Shown here: positions 52,499 to 62,385 of the stretch, piece after piece | Layout of the letters: each line of letters starts with the position of its first letter | Numbering within the stretch: position 1 is the first letter of the stretch | Origin: Solirubrobacterales bacterium | Lineage (GTDB): Bacteria > Actinomycetota > Thermoleophilia > Solirubrobacterales > Solirubrobacteraceae | Assembly (NCBI GenBank): GCA_947474595.1 | Contig: CANJIV010000008.1 | Location: 1 to 64,000, forward strand | Reading direction: 5' to 3' | DNA length: 64,000 bases | Translations under genes and position numbers: made by a program | Notes under the pieces: generated by a model | Databases searched by the model: none | Seen by the model: the letters and a program-made list of their open reading frames with translations, nothing else | What the model was told of the DNA's origin: nothing

Positions 52499-53770
52499 TT
52501 AGCGCTTGGCAAGCAGGGAAGGATCCAGCTTGATCGTCCTGCTGTAGCTGGGCATCCCTGCCTTAACCACGTAGAGGCCGTAATCGGTGATCGTCGTGTC
52601 ACCGCTTGGATCTATCGAGTAGGTGCCTAAGACGCTCTTGCGGTCTTTGGTGGAAAATAAAGTCTTCACGATCTGAGCGCGATCGTTGGCACCCTTACCT
52701 GACCGTTTTATCGTGTCAAGCGCCAGAGCCATCGCCTCATAACCGTAGACCTCGTAAGGATTGAGTTGAGCATCCTTGGCAAGCAGTGGGCTGAGGCCGA
52801 GATTGAGTCCGCTCAGGCCGATGTTGGGATTAGTGATCTTGACGCGTGGTGCTATCGCCGGCGAGATGCCACCTTGGGCCGGGTTGGTGAACTCTCCGGT
52901 GGCCAATCCATCTGGGCCGTAGAGCTTCATATTAGGCTTGGTGCTTCCAACCGCATCGAACACAGCCACGCCGGTTCCTTGGCTGCCATTTGTGCCGGCC
53001 CATGCAAAGCAGTCGCTACTGACCGCAGCAACCTTGGCGGCGATACTTGTATCGCCACTAGCGACTCCTTGGCGATCTACAACATCGATCCCAGCTAGCT
53101 TGGCCGAAAGCTCGATGTCGCGAGCAAGGCCTGCGCCATAGACGCTCATATCGTCCCAGAGCGCCAGGCTCTTGCAGCCATCGTCTCGCATCACCCAGAC
53201 CATCGCGGCCGCTTGAATCGTGTCACGCGGAACAATGCGCGCGTAGGTCCTTGTGCCTGAGGGGTAGTACTCCTCAGGCTCTCCAGGCTTGGTCCCTGGG
53301 TCACTGGTGGTTAATCCAGGGTAGGTATTGGTCGAGCTAATCTGAGGAATACCAGAGTAGTTGAGAATTGGAAGTACTGACTGGGTATCGCCTGAGCCGA
53401 GCTCACCCAGATAGAAGGCAGTGGTCTTGTCTTGGGCGGCCTTTCGAGCATTTGCGACTACCTGCGCCCGATCAGAGGCTCCGGGACTCTCAGGAGACGA
53501 GCTAAATAACGAAACAAATTGGATCTCAAAGCCGTTTATCTCTGCTGTCGGCGCGAGCTCCTTAAATGCGAGCTTCTCTCCTCTTAAGACAGCGTCAGCA
53601 ATTGAGTCCGCTGCGCCACCAAGCGGGAGGCTTGAGTAGATCGTCAGCTTTGTCTTGCCGTCGCTGGAGGTCGGGACCGTTGTCGCTGTGGTGCTTGAAC
53701 CACCACACGCAGCTAGGCCAGCCGCGAGTGCGGCCACCAAGACCACCGATGACAACTGACGTATGCGCAA
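52499..53770 (-). CDS. branched-chain amino-acid ABC substrate-binding lipoprotein
   Basis: 423 residues. Lipoprotein signal with lipobox LAAC (Cys 22) followed by a Ser/Thr linker. Periplasmic-binding type 1 fold: LTIYSSLPLGG at the first strand, LGELGSGDTQSVLPILNYSGIPQIS, and TYARIVPRDTIQAAAMV in the middle. It delivers a substrate to an ABC importer, but no permease or ATPase genes are in the window. TTG start at 53770. A similar binding protein lies just to the right. Confidence 0.87.
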   Translation of the reverse strand: MRIRQLSSVVLVAALAAGLAACGGSSTTATTVPTSSDGKTKLTIYSSLPLGGAADSIADAVLRGEKLAFKELAPTAEINGFEIQFVSLFSSSPESPGASDRAQVVANARKAAQDKTTAFYLGELGSGDTQSVLPILNYSGIPQISSTNTYPGLTTSDPGTKPGEPEEYYPSGTRTYARIVPRDTIQAAAMVWVMRDDGCKSLALWDDMSVYGAGLARDIELSAKLAGIDVVDRQGVASGDTSIAAKVAAVSSDCFAWAGTNGSQGTGVAVFDAVGSTKPNMKLYGPDGLATGEFTNPAQGGISPAIAPRVKITNPNIGLSGLNLGLSPLLAKDAQLNPYEVYGYEAMALALDTIKRSGKGANDRAQIVKTLFSTKDRKSVLGTYSIDPSGDTTITDYGLYVVKAGMPSYSRTIKLDPSLLAKR

Positions 53771-53881
53771 CCTTCCCCCTCAGAGATCGAAAGCTGACAT
53801 TCACCCTAACAGCATCGCCAGCGCCACATCGAAGCTTCGCTGCGATCGTCTGGGCTCTTGTCTGGCGTCGTGCCCCTAGGG

Positions 53882-55165
53882 TCACGGGCTATCGAAGGGC
53901 CCCACGCGTTGCTCAAAGATTTGGCCGCCCATCTCTGGCCGATAAAGGCCATATTCCCGTGTGGTGGTGTTGCCGTTTGGGAGGATCGCGTAACTACCGA
54001 TCGGTGACCCACGGTGTTGGGCGCCAAAGAAGGCCTTGGTGACGGCCCTGCGCCGGTTGGCGTCCTTGCCCGCAGATCTGATGGCAGCTAGCACCGCTCG
54101 CATCGCCTGATAGCCATAGACCGCGTACGGCTGTGGTTGGGCGCCGAAGGCACGACGAAAATCGGCGACAAACTTCTCGGCTGCGATCGGTCCTTGGGGT
54201 GCTGGCAGCGGAGCATAAGTCAGCGCTGTCGAGGCTGCCCCAGCAGAATCTAGCTGGCCTACAAAGGCAGGATCAGCGCCAAGCGGGCTGGGTGCGTAGA
54301 GCCTTAAGCCCGGCCGTCTATTGGCGATCTCATTAATAAGGAGACCTACAGCTGAGCCGGTACAAGAGAGGAGCACCCCGTCGGCGCCGCTCGCATCAGC
54401 CGCAGCGATGATCACCTCAGCGCCGGCACTAATTCCTACAGGATCGTTTTGAGATCTCCCTGCGCGTATAACCTGGCGCCCAACGACCTCAATCACAGCC
54501 GAGAGCGCCATGTCTGCGACGTTAGTGGCGAGGCTGTCGGCAAACATTGTGTCGTCGCTCGTGATCAGGAGCTTGCCAATCGAGTCTTGGCGCATTACTG
54601 CCACTAGCGCTCCAGCTTCAACGTAGTCAGATGGCATTAGCCGAGCGAACGTTCTACGGCCGTTAGGGTAGTACTTCTGGGGCTCGCCGTTACCAGTCGC
54701 CCCGATCGGTGACGTTAGGCCTGCCACGGTGTCGGCAGGGCTGATCTGAAGGATCTCCTGCCCGTTAAGCACCGGAATTGAAACCGCGGACGCGCCGGTA
54801 TCAAGCTCGCCGATGTAGGCAACTGTGCGCGGATCTTTGGCAGCAAGATTAGCGTTGGCCAGCACGAGTGGAGCCTCCCATGTGGCCAAAGCTGGCGGTG
54901 GCTGAGCGCTGTTGCGCGCCCTGAGCACCACGTTAAAGGACCCCACCTTCCCCCCAGCCTGAAGCAGCGCAAGACGTTCGCCCCGGACCACATCCATTCC
55001 TTGGGGAGCCATCCGGCCGACAAGTGGCTGGCTAGAGTAGACGACCACTGTCTTGCCAACTATTTTGGGCGACTGTGGCGGTCCGCTGCTGGAGCCACAA
55101 CCTACAGTGGCCACCCCGGTAGCGACCAGGGCTGCCAACAGCCACCAACGCCGCGGCGCCCACAA
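53882..55165 (-). CDS. second branched-chain-type ABC substrate-binding lipoprotein
   Basis: 427 residues from TTG 55165. N-terminal APRRWWLLAALVATGVATVGC gives a membrane segment and lipobox-like TVGC, followed by GSSSGPP. The type 1 binding fold has VVVYSSQPLVGRM, YIGELDTGASAVSIPVLNGQ and FARLMPSDYVEAGALVAVM. It is clearly paralogous to the neighbour (similar positions of the conserved blocks). The frame is open to 55408, but that extension overlaps the divergent lipoprotein gene and is not signal-like. No permease nearby. Confidence 0.8.
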   Translation of the reverse strand: MWAPRRWWLLAALVATGVATVGCGSSSGPPQSPKIVGKTVVVYSSQPLVGRMAPQGMDVVRGERLALLQAGGKVGSFNVVLRARNSAQPPPALATWEAPLVLANANLAAKDPRTVAYIGELDTGASAVSIPVLNGQEILQISPADTVAGLTSPIGATGNGEPQKYYPNGRRTFARLMPSDYVEAGALVAVMRQDSIGKLLITSDDTMFADSLATNVADMALSAVIEVVGRQVIRAGRSQNDPVGISAGAEVIIAAADASGADGVLLSCTGSAVGLLINEIANRRPGLRLYAPSPLGADPAFVGQLDSAGAASTALTYAPLPAPQGPIAAEKFVADFRRAFGAQPQPYAVYGYQAMRAVLAAIRSAGKDANRRRAVTKAFFGAQHRGSPIGSYAILPNGNTTTREYGLYRPEMGGQIFEQRVGPFDSP

Positions 55166-55196
55166 GATCTTGGGATCCGATACCGTCCGGCCCCAT

Positions 55197-55520
55197 ATGC
55201 GCCCTCTCGTTTCACTAATCGCCTTAGCGGCCCTCTGTATGACTCTGAGCTCCTGCGGCGACGCTGCCATTAGCGATAACTCTGACAAGAAGCCGACCAA
55301 GGCGGTTGCCCAGATGTTGAGCGAGAAGCCCAACCCAAGCTGCGCGAGCTCAGCCACGGCTGCTGTGCGCAAGAATTTCCTCGTAGAACATCCCGCACTG
55401 ACCGACAAGCAGCTAGCGCGCGTCTGTCCAGAACTCTTCCCATCCGGCTATCTTAAGCCCGCCGACATCACCCAGCAGGACCTCGCTGCCAAGAAGGCGC
55501 TAGAGCCCTCTTCAAAGTGA
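55197..55520 (+). CDS. small lipoprotein, hypothetical
   Basis: 107 residues. Lipoprotein signal: hydrophobic VSLIALAALCMTL then LSSC (Cys 20). The mature part is Lys/Ala/Pro-rich with two more Cys (CASSA and VCPEL), which may form a disulfide. TACCGT (55181-55186) precedes the ATG by 10 bases. It is divergent from the second binding protein with 31 bases between the starts. Not recognised. Confidence 0.65.
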   Translation: MRPLVSLIALAALCMTLSSCGDAAISDNSDKKPTKAVAQMLSEKPNPSCASSATAAVRKNFLVEHPALTDKQLARVCPELFPSGYLKPADITQQDLAAKKALEPSSK

Positions 55521-55582
55521 GCGCCGAACTGCGGTCGTCGGCGATCGTGGCCTAAGGATGAGAGCAGCTGCAGCTGGCTAGA

Positions 55583-55747
55583 TCAGTCGCCGCGGGCGCC
55601 GGGCAGCTTCGGCCCGATGATGTGACCAGCGGCTCCCAGCACAAGAATCACCATCATTACGAGCATGCCGTCAAATGACTTGACGCCGAGTGCCCAGAGG
55701 CACACCCAGATGCTGAAGCCGACGGTTGCGGTGATTGCTAGGCCCAT
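55583..55747 (-). CDS. 54-residue integral membrane protein
   Basis: ATG 55747 to TGA 55583: MGLAITATVGFSIWVCLW then a short loop (GVKSFDG) and MLVMMVILVLGAAGHIIG, so two helices; ends KLPGARGD. It lies 12 bases after the trpA stop, and TATCTT in that gap is followed by 6 bases and the ATG, a clean [15 protein letters not shown]. Function unknown; actinobacteria have several such small membrane proteins. Confidence 0.72.
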   Translation of the reverse strand: MGLAITATVGFSIWVCLWALGVKSFDGMLVMMVILVLGAAGHIIGPKLPGARGD

Positions 55748-55753
55748 GTGGCG

Positions 55754-55759
55754 AAGATA
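55754..55759 (-). promoter_or_regulatory. -10 box, [15 protein letters not shown] at 55747
   Basis: Minus-strand TATCTT, spacer CGCCAC (6 bases), ATG. It directly abuts the trpA stop codon. Confidence 0.5.
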
Positions 55760-56545
55760 TTAGCGAAGAGCGCCCGCGAAATCAGATACCAGCGCTCGCA
55801 CTGCTTCGGCTGGGTCTTTTGACTCTGCGGCGGCACGTACAAGACGGGTCCCCACGATAACGCCCTGTGCGCCGGCCTGGGCCGCACCGTCGGCGTCTTG
55901 AGGCGTTGAGATTCCAAAGCCGACAGCCACCGGAACGTCGGTATACCGGCGTGCACGCTTGACAACCGCTGCTAGGTCAGTGGGCTGCTGGGATCTCTCA
56001 CCAGTCGTCCCAGTTACCGCGACCGTGTAGAGAAATCCGCGGGCTCGGCTGCCAATCTTGGCCATCCGTTGGTCCGGGGTAGTCGGTGCTACGAGTGGGA
56101 CTAAGGCGACACCTCGATCATCGCAGGCGGCTAGAAGAGTCGGCGCTTCTTCGATCGGCAGATCTGGAACTATCAATCCACTAACGCCAGCTTGGGCAAG
56201 CGCTGAAGCGAACTGATCCTGGCCCCGCGAGAGCACCAGATTGGCGTAACACATAACAACCACAGGTAGGCGCCCCGCTAGCTCTTGGGCAACCTCTAGA
56301 ACTGAAGCCACCGTAGATCCTGCGCGCAACGCCTGCGCGCCTGCAGCTTGAATCACGGGGCCGTCAGCCAGCGGGTCTGAATAGGGGATCCCAAGCTCGA
56401 TGAGATCGGCGCCCCCATCAGCGTAGGCGTGTCCGATCGCCAGCGACTTTTCAATATCGGGGAAACCCCCCATCAGGTAAGGCATCAACGCCGCTCGCTT
56501 ATCCGAACGCGCGAACGCAGCGGCGATTATCTCAACGCCTGTCAC
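55760..56545 (-). CDS. trpA: tryptophan synthase alpha subunit
   Basis: 261 residues, TIM barrel. Releases indole from indole-3-glycerol phosphate. [21 protein letters not shown] carries the catalytic Glu and Asp (about 46 and 57), [14 protein letters not shown] (about 119-132), and the phosphate-binding GFGIST loop (about 208-213). ATG overlaps trpB stop by 4 bases. Confidence 0.96.
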   Translation of the reverse strand: MTGVEIIAAAFARSDKRAALMPYLMGGFPDIEKSLAIGHAYADGGADLIELGIPYSDPLADGPVIQAAGAQALRAGSTVASVLEVAQELAGRLPVVVMCYANLVLSRGQDQFASALAQAGVSGLIVPDLPIEEAPTLLAACDDRGVALVPLVAPTTPDQRMAKIGSRARGFLYTVAVTGTTGERSQQPTDLAAVVKRARRYTDVPVAVGFGISTPQDADGAAQAGAQGVIVGTRLVRAAAESKDPAEAVRALVSDFAGALR

Positions 56546-57732
56546 GGGCCAGAGGTGCTGGGATTTAGTCGCTGGCGCACTTCGGCTAGGTCTTTATCTC
56601 CACGCCCAGAGAGACAGATCAGGTCAATGCCATCGCCGGGATTAGCTTCAACCCAAGCTAATGCGTGTGATGACTCAAGCGCAGCGATTATTCCCTCCAG
56701 GCCAGCGATAGATGTAAAGGCAGCCAGAGCATCGTCGTCGGTGACCGCCACGTAGCGTGCGCGGCCAGACTCCCGCAGCCATGCGTGTTCGGGGCCACTT
56801 CCAGGGTAGTCAAGACCCGCTGAAACCGAATGGGCTTCAGCGATCTGCCCTTCGTCGTCCTGCAGTACGGCCGAGAGGGAGCCGTGCAGGACTCCCGGCT
56901 TGCCCCCTGCGGTCAACGGCGCTCCGTGGCGCCCACTAGCTATGCCCTCCCCCGCCGCTTCGACTCCGATTAGCTCGACCTCCTTATCGTCAGCGAAGGG
57001 AATAAAAGCGCCAATTGCGTTAGAGCCCCCGCCGACACAGGCGATCACGCGATCCGGCAGGCGTCCGGTCCGTTGGAGCATCTGACTTCGTGCCTCGTCG
57101 CCGATCACCCGCTGGAGGTCGCGCACGAGCACTGGATAGGGCGCCGGCCCAACAGCGGATCCGATTATGTAATGGGTCGTGGCGACATTGGTCACCCAAT
57201 CGCGAATGGCCTCCGAAACCGCGTCTTTAAGGGTTCCTGAGCCTGCCTCAACTGGCGAAATTGCGGCTCCGAGCAGTTGCATCCGTTCAACGTTTGGCAT
57301 CTGGCGCCTGATGTCTTCGGCGCCCATGTAAACGATGCACTCCAGGCCTAAGAGCGCACAGGCGGTCGCCGTGGCCACGCCGTGCTGGCCAGCACCAGTC
57401 TCGGCGATGATCCGACTCTTACCCATCCGTTGCGCTAACAGCGCCTGTCCGAGGGCGTTGTTGATTTTATGAGCACCAGTGTGCAGCAGATCCTCGCGCT
57501 TGAAGTAGACAGTCCCGCCAACCTTTTCGCTGAAGCGCTCGGCAAGATAGAGCGGGGTTGGACGTCCAGCGAAGTCGCGTAGCAGCACCGACAGCCGGTC
57601 AACAAAGGCTGGGTCGTCGCGGGCCTCAAGCCACGCTGCCTCAAGTTCTCCTAGCGCCGGCATCAAGGTTTCTGGCACGTACTGTCCCCCGTATGGGCCA
57701 AACCGGTGCTGAAGTCCTGCTTGTGCCTTCAC
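56542..57732 (-). CDS. trpB: tryptophan synthase beta subunit
   Basis: 396 residues. PLP enzyme condensing indole with serine. [10 protein letters not shown] (about 54-63), [19 protein letters not shown] with the PLP Lys in [18 protein letters not shown] (about 110-123), and [10 protein letters not shown] (PLP phosphate loop, about 231-240). Overlaps trpF by 4 bases (ATGA) at its start. Confidence 0.97.
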   Translation of the reverse strand: MKAQAGLQHRFGPYGGQYVPETLMPALGELEAAWLEARDDPAFVDRLSVLLRDFAGRPTPLYLAERFSEKVGGTVYFKREDLLHTGAHKINNALGQALLAQRMGKSRIIAETGAGQHGVATATACALLGLECIVYMGAEDIRRQMPNVERMQLLGAAISPVEAGSGTLKDAVSEAIRDWVTNVATTHYIIGSAVGPAPYPVLVRDLQRVIGDEARSQMLQRTGRLPDRVIACVGGGSNAIGAFIPFADDKEVELIGVEAAGEGIASGRHGAPLTAGGKPGVLHGSLSAVLQDDEGQIAEAHSVSAGLDYPGSGPEHAWLRESGRARYVAVTDDDALAAFTSIAGLEGIIAALESSHALAWVEANPGDGIDLICLSGRGDKDLAEVRQRLNPSTSGP

Positions 57733-58424
57733 GCGACGATCTCAGAGTCGTGGCCAGTCGGTGGAAGCGCCGGGGCTGGGCGCGGCACACCAATCTCACT
57801 AACTACTGCAAAGAAAGCTGCGAGCTTGGCCGGGTCCTTGCGTCCGGGACCAGCCTCGACGCCGCTGGCAACATCTACGCCAAACGGCTCAGTGGTCGCG
57901 ATTGCTTCGCCAACGTTCTCTGCGGTGAGGCCGCCGGAGAGGATCATCGGAACTCGGCGGTGGCGCGATTCGACGAGCTGCCAATCAAAGGTCAACCCGG
58001 TGCCACCCCGGAGATCTTCGGAGTGGGCATCGAGCAGATGAAAGTCGGTATGAAATGCCCCAATGGCCTGTAGGTCTGCCTTCCCGGCAATTTGTGCAGC
58101 TTTAATAACACGCAGTCCACTTCGCCTAGCAAGTTGGGCTGCGTAAATCGGGCCCTCGTCACCGTGCAGCTGAACCATCGTCAGACCAGTCGCGTCAGCG
58201 ATCCGTACGACCTCGTCGAGCGGGCGGTTAACAAAGACGCCTACAACCTCAGCTTCGCGGCGAAACGCGGAGGAGATGGCCGTCGCTTCAACCAGAGTGC
58301 AGCGCCTCGGAGACGGGCGGTGGAAGATGACTCCAAGGGCCCACGCTCCATGCTCGACGGCGAGCTGCGCGTCTGCCAGATTGGTGAGTCCACAGATCTT
58401 GATCTCGGGCCTGATGGTGTCCAC
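57729..58424 (-). CDS. trpF: phosphoribosylanthranilate isomerase
   Basis: 231 residues from GTG 58424. KICGLTN (about 8-14, catalytic Cys), [10 protein letters not shown] (about 30-39), VQLHGDE (about 80-86) and [10 protein letters not shown] (about 162-171) are the family blocks. Isomerises PRA to CdRP. The frame is open to 58580 and an ATG at 58433 exists, but TACGAT followed by exactly 7 bases and GTG 58424 marks a [15 protein letters not shown]; the ATG overlaps that -10 box. It therefore has its own promoter 85 bases after trpC. Confidence 0.92.
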   Translation of the reverse strand: MDTIRPEIKICGLTNLADAQLAVEHGAWALGVIFHRPSPRRCTLVEATAISSAFRREAEVVGVFVNRPLDEVVRIADATGLTMVQLHGDEGPIYAAQLARRSGLRVIKAAQIAGKADLQAIGAFHTDFHLLDAHSEDLRGGTGLTFDWQLVESRHRRVPMILSGGLTAENVGEAIATTEPFGVDVASGVEAGPGRKDPAKLAAFFAVVSEIGVPRPAPALPPTGHDSEIVA

Positions 58425-58431
58425 GCCACAC

Positions 58432-58437
58432 ATCGTA
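58432..58437 (-). promoter_or_regulatory. -10 box for trpF, leaderless
   Basis: Minus-strand TACGAT, spacer GTGTGGC (7 bases), GTG 58424. It divides the trp cluster into trpEGDC and trpFBA. Confidence 0.55.
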
Positions 58438-58509
58438 GTTGTGAGCCGGGGGAATGCCGTACTCGAATTGTGATCGAGAGCCAACAGTCGCCTTGACGGG
58501 CCTCGTGCT

Positions 58510-59295
58510 TTAAGCGTTCTCTCCGCCGGCGAACACCCGACAAGATGCCTCGAGGTCTTCAGAGGCCATAAGCGTCTCACCGACTAGAACCGCGTCGACA
58601 CCGACTCTCTCGAGCTCGTCGATCTCCTCGCGCGTTCTAATTCCGGACTCAGATACGACCGTCTTACCGGCTGGCACGTCAGCTAGCAGCGTCAGTGTCC
58701 TGTCGATATCGACTGAGAAGTCTTTTAAGTCACGGTTGTTGATGCCGATCACATTGGCGTCGATCTCTAAGGCGGCTTCTAGCTCGCGTTCGTCGTGCAC
58801 CTCCACTAAGACATCGAGGTCAAGCCCCACGGCTTCGCTGTGTAAGGCAGCAAGGAGTTGAAGGTCTAGGGCCGCCACGATCAGCAGAACGGCATCGGCC
58901 CCAGCGCCAGCGGCCTCGTAGAGTTGGTAGACGTCGACTATGAAGTCCTTCTGCAAGATCGGCAGGTCTGACGCTCGGCGAGCTAGGCGCAGGTCGTCAA
59001 GGCTCCCGCCAAAGTGACGTTGTTCGGTGAGAATCGAAAGGGCTGCTGCTCCGCCGCGCTCGTAGGCCCCGACTATCTCTTCTACGGATGAGCCCTCTCG
59101 GATCACGCCGGCCGATGGTGAGCGTCGCTTGTGCTCGGCTATCAACGATATGCCCGGACGTGCCAGCGCCTCTGAGAACGGCCTATCTTGACCGCGTGTC
59201 GCTACCGCGCGCTCTAGCTCAGACTGAGATACCGCGCTGCGGCGCTGCTCCAACTCTTGGCGAGTGGTCTCGACTATCTGATCGAGGACGGTCAT
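58510..59295 (-). CDS. trpC: indole-3-glycerol phosphate synthase
   Basis: 261 residues, TIM barrel. LIAEHKRRSPSAG (about 51-63, Lys of the active site), LSILTEQRHFGGSL (about 85-98), ILQKDFIVDVYQL (about 113-125), EVHDERELE and GINNRDL (about 184-190), SESGI. Converts CdRP to IGP. ATG overlaps the trpD stop by 4 bases. Confidence 0.96.
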   Translation of the reverse strand: MTVLDQIVETTRQELEQRRSAVSQSELERAVATRGQDRPFSEALARPGISLIAEHKRRSPSAGVIREGSSVEEIVGAYERGGAAALSILTEQRHFGGSLDDLRLARRASDLPILQKDFIVDVYQLYEAAGAGADAVLLIVAALDLQLLAALHSEAVGLDLDVLVEVHDERELEAALEIDANVIGINNRDLKDFSVDIDRTLTLLADVPAGKTVVSESGIRTREEIDELERVGVDAVLVGETLMASEDLEASCRVFAGGENA

Positions 59296-60329
59296 CGTCC
59301 CGATGGGGTTAGCGAGTTACTGGTGGATATGTAGAGATCAAGCACAGCGGAGGCGGCGCCCGTGTCGACCGCTGCTTGCGCGGCACGTACGCCTGCCTCA
59401 AGGGTATCGGCCCTGCCACCCGTGTAGATCGCTCCTCCAGCGTTTAGGACCGCGAGATCACGCTCTGGGCCGATCTGGCCGCCCAATATCGAGCGAGTGA
59501 TCACAGCATTGCTCGCTGGATCGCCCGCCCTAAAGAGGGTCGGGTCGGCCCGATCTAGGCCGAACTCTTCCGGTGTGACGCAGTAGCGCTTGATGACATC
59601 TCCATTGATCTCTGCTACTTGGGTTGGCCCAACGGTGCTGAGCTCGTCTAGGCCGTCGTCGCTAGACACAACCATCGCTCGAGTCACCCCAAGAACCACG
59701 AGGGCCCCAGCGACGGTTTCGATCAAGGCCGGATCTGAGACGCCGATCAGCTGGCGGCGCGCGCCCGCCGGGTTCGTCAACGGCCCGAGGAGATTAAAGA
59801 CGGTTCGGATCGCCAGCTCTTTGCGGACGGGCACAACGTAACGCGTGGCGCTGTGGTGGGCCGGGGCAAACATGAAGCCAAAGCCAACCTTGTCGATACA
59901 TGTAGCAACCTCTTGCCCGCCAAGGTTGATGTTGGCTCCTAGCGCCTCGAGTAAATCTGCCGATCCCGAAAGGCCGGTTGCCGACCGGTTGCCGTGTTTG
60001 GCGACTGCACACCCAGCACCCGCGGCGATCAATGCCGCGGTAGTCGAGACGTTGAAGGTAGGTCTCCCCCCTCCAGTTCCAGCAGTATCGATTAGGTCCG
60101 CCCGGGTAGCAGGGACAGCGACAGCCAGCGACCGCATCGTGCGCGCCAGGCCAGCCACCTCCTCAACGCTCTCACCTTTTGTCCGCAACCCAATCAAGAA
60201 TCCCGCGATCTCAATATCGCTAGCGCGACCGTCCATGATTTGGGCTAGAACTTCCCCGGCATCCTCGGCGCTGAGATCTGATCCGCAAGCTATCCGCTCC
60301 AACGCCTGCGTGATCGTCGGATTGGTCAT
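59292..60329 (-). CDS. trpD: anthranilate phosphoribosyltransferase
   Basis: 345 residues. Attaches PRPP to anthranilate. DTAGTGGGRPTFNVSTTAALI (about 82-102) is the PRPP loop, KHGNRSATGLSGSADLLEALG the anthranilate region (about 111-131), FGFMFAPAHHSA and RTVFNLLGPLTNPAGA follow. Overlaps trpG and trpC by 4 bases each, so coupled translation. Confidence 0.97.
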   Translation of the reverse strand: MTNPTITQALERIACGSDLSAEDAGEVLAQIMDGRASDIEIAGFLIGLRTKGESVEEVAGLARTMRSLAVAVPATRADLIDTAGTGGGRPTFNVSTTAALIAAGAGCAVAKHGNRSATGLSGSADLLEALGANINLGGQEVATCIDKVGFGFMFAPAHHSATRYVVPVRKELAIRTVFNLLGPLTNPAGARRQLIGVSDPALIETVAGALVVLGVTRAMVVSSDDGLDELSTVGPTQVAEINGDVIKRYCVTPEEFGLDRADPTLFRAGDPASNAVITRSILGGQIGPERDLAVLNAGGAIYTGGRADTLEAGVRAAQAAVDTGAASAVLDLYISTSNSLTPSGR

Positions 60330-60916
60330 CGTGACCCGTCTGTGGGATTGAGGCCATCGCTTAAAAAGGTTGCCAACATCTGCTTCCCAGATGGTGTTAA
60401 TACCGATTCGGGATGAAACTGAACCCCTTCCGCAGGCAGCGTACGGTGGCGAATCCCCATCAGCACACCGTCTCCGCGACTGCTGACTTCAAAGCACTGC
60501 GGGAGGTCTTCTTCGGCAACGATCAGTGAGTGGTAGCGCCCGACGACGAGCGCAGTGGGCAATCCGGCGTAGATTGTCTTGGCGTCGTGAGTTATCTGGC
60601 TGGTCTTACCGTGGACTGGCTTGTGACGCACGACCGTACCGCCGAATGCTTGGGCCAGCGCTTGGTGGCCGAGACAGACGCCTAGGGTCGCAATACCCGC
60701 CTCCGGGAAGCGCTTGATCACGTCGAGCGAGATTCCCGCGTGGTCTGGGGTACATGGTCCCGGGGAGACAACGGCTCGGTCATAACCCTTACCGAGAAGC
60801 TCCCCCACATCTCCCTGATCGTTTCGCACCGTATCTATCTGTGCCCCTAACTCGCCGAAGTACTGAACAAGGTTGTAGGTGAAGGAGTCGTAGTTATCGA
60901 CCATCAGGAGCTTCAT
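60326..60916 (-). CDS. trpG: anthranilate synthase component II (glutamine amidotransferase)
   Basis: 196 residues, class I amidotransferase. DNYDSFTYNL at the start, VVSPGPCTPDHAG (about 49-61), GVCLGHQAL with the catalytic Cys (about 79-87), and QFHPES (His-Glu of the triad, about 167-172). Supplies ammonia to TrpE; could also serve PabB. 4-base overlaps on both sides. Confidence 0.95.
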   Translation of the reverse strand: MKLLMVDNYDSFTYNLVQYFGELGAQIDTVRNDQGDVGELLGKGYDRAVVSPGPCTPDHAGISLDVIKRFPEAGIATLGVCLGHQALAQAFGGTVVRHKPVHGKTSQITHDAKTIYAGLPTALVVGRYHSLIVAEEDLPQCFEVSSRGDGVLMGIRHRTLPAEGVQFHPESVLTPSGKQMLATFLSDGLNPTDGSR

Positions 60917-62385
60917 GGCCAGTCAACCTGCCCGACGGCTAGCTCGATCGCCGCCATCACAGCTTGGGCTTTAGCTTGAGATTCAGCGAACTCATAGGCT
61001 GGCTTTGCATCTGCGACGGTTCCGCCGCCAGCCTGGACGTGGGCGACGCCATCCTTGACGACAACCGTGCGGATATGGATACAGGTGTCTAGGTCTCCTG
61101 TGTAGGAGAGATAGCCGATCGCTCCTCCATAGCCGCCTCGCTTGATCGGCTCGAGCTCATCGATGATCTGCATCGCGCGGACCTTAGGTGCCCCCGACAG
61201 CGTTCCAGCGGGCAGCATCGATTTAAGTGCGTCCATCGCTCCAACATCGTCGCGTAACTGGCCGGTGACAGATGAAACAATGTGCATCACGTGGCTGTAT
61301 AGCTCGACACTCATAAAGGTCTCTAGTTCAACGCTGCCGTACTCACAGACTCTTCCAAGGTCATTGCGTCCGAGATCGACGAGCATTACGTGCTCGGAGC
61401 GCTCCTTTTCGTCTGCCATTAGCTCATCGGCGATCCTTGCGTCTTGCTCGGCACTATCGCCTCGCGGTCGAGTCCCGGCGATCGGTCGGGTCGAAGCCTT
61501 GCGTCCACTCACGGTTAGTAGCGGTTCCGGGCTAGCGCCGACGACTTGAAAATCTCCAAAATCAAGGAAGTACATATACGGGCTGGGATTGACGGCCCGA
61601 AGTCCCCGGTAGATCGAGAACGACTCAATCGAAACCTCAGCAGACCAACGTTGCGAGGGAACTACTTGGAAAGCGTCCCCATCATGGACGTACTCCACGA
61701 TCCGCGCGACCATCGATTCAAACTCTTCGCGCTCCATATTTGGAGTAAAAATCGGTGGCTCTCTGTCGGCCCTAGGCACCGATCTAGAGCTTGGAACCGG
61801 ACCGGCGAGTCGCTCACGCACATCAGCGATTGCGGCGGCAGCCGTGGCGTAGGCTGCCTCTAGTTGGGGTGGACTATCGGCGTAAATATTGGCCAAGACT
61901 GTGACGGTGTGTCGGAGGTGGTCAAAGACAACAAGCAGATCGGAGAGCATCAGAGCCATATCCGGCAGCCCGAGGGGATCGGGGTTCGGGTCGCCTAGCG
62001 GTTCCACTGTACGCACGAGGTCATAGCCGAAGAAACCGACCGCGCCGCCCGCAAATGGAGGCAGCCCCGCGAGCGGAGCCTGTCTGTAGCGAAGTACCTC
62101 TGACTCTGCCACGGCGTAGGGATCCCCTCCGTCGGCTAGGGACCAGCGCACAACCTTGCGGGGGCGAAAGCCAATAAATGAATAGCGCCCGACGCGTTGG
62201 CCCTGATCAGCGGACTCAAGCAGGAAGGACGGCCCCTGATCGCGGAGTTTGAGAAACGCTGAAACCGGAGTCTCGCAATCTTCGATAAAGGTCTGACGCA
62301 GAGGGATCAGGTTGTACTGCGTGACGAGACCTCTGGCCTCTTCCAGGGATGGCGATAGGGCCCTAGAGTCACCCTCGGCGGCCAT
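60913..62385 (-). CDS. trpE: anthranilate synthase component I
   Basis: 490 residues. The N-terminal half carries the Trp feedback site ([21 protein letters not shown], about 49-69); the chorismate-binding half has [17 protein letters not shown] (about 309-318), [20 protein letters not shown] and [11 protein letters not shown]. Makes anthranilate from chorismate with TrpG. AGGAGG lies 6-7 bases before the ATG inside hisIE, so translation is coupled to it. No attenuator or T-box is seen. Confidence 0.96.
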   Translation of the reverse strand: MAAEGDSRALSPSLEEARGLVTQYNLIPLRQTFIEDCETPVSAFLKLRDQGPSFLLESADQGQRVGRYSFIGFRPRKVVRWSLADGGDPYAVAESEVLRYRQAPLAGLPPFAGGAVGFFGYDLVRTVEPLGDPNPDPLGLPDMALMLSDLLVVFDHLRHTVTVLANIYADSPPQLEAAYATAAAAIADVRERLAGPVPSSRSVPRADREPPIFTPNMEREEFESMVARIVEYVHDGDAFQVVPSQRWSAEVSIESFSIYRGLRAVNPSPYMYFLDFGDFQVVGASPEPLLTVSGRKASTRPIAGTRPRGDSAEQDARIADELMADEKERSEHVMLVDLGRNDLGRVCEYGSVELETFMSVELYSHVMHIVSSVTGQLRDDVGAMDALKSMLPAGTLSGAPKVRAMQIIDELEPIKRGGYGGAIGYLSYTGDLDTCIHIRTVVVKDGVAHVQAGGGTVADAKPAYEFAESQAKAQAVMAAIELAVGQVDWP

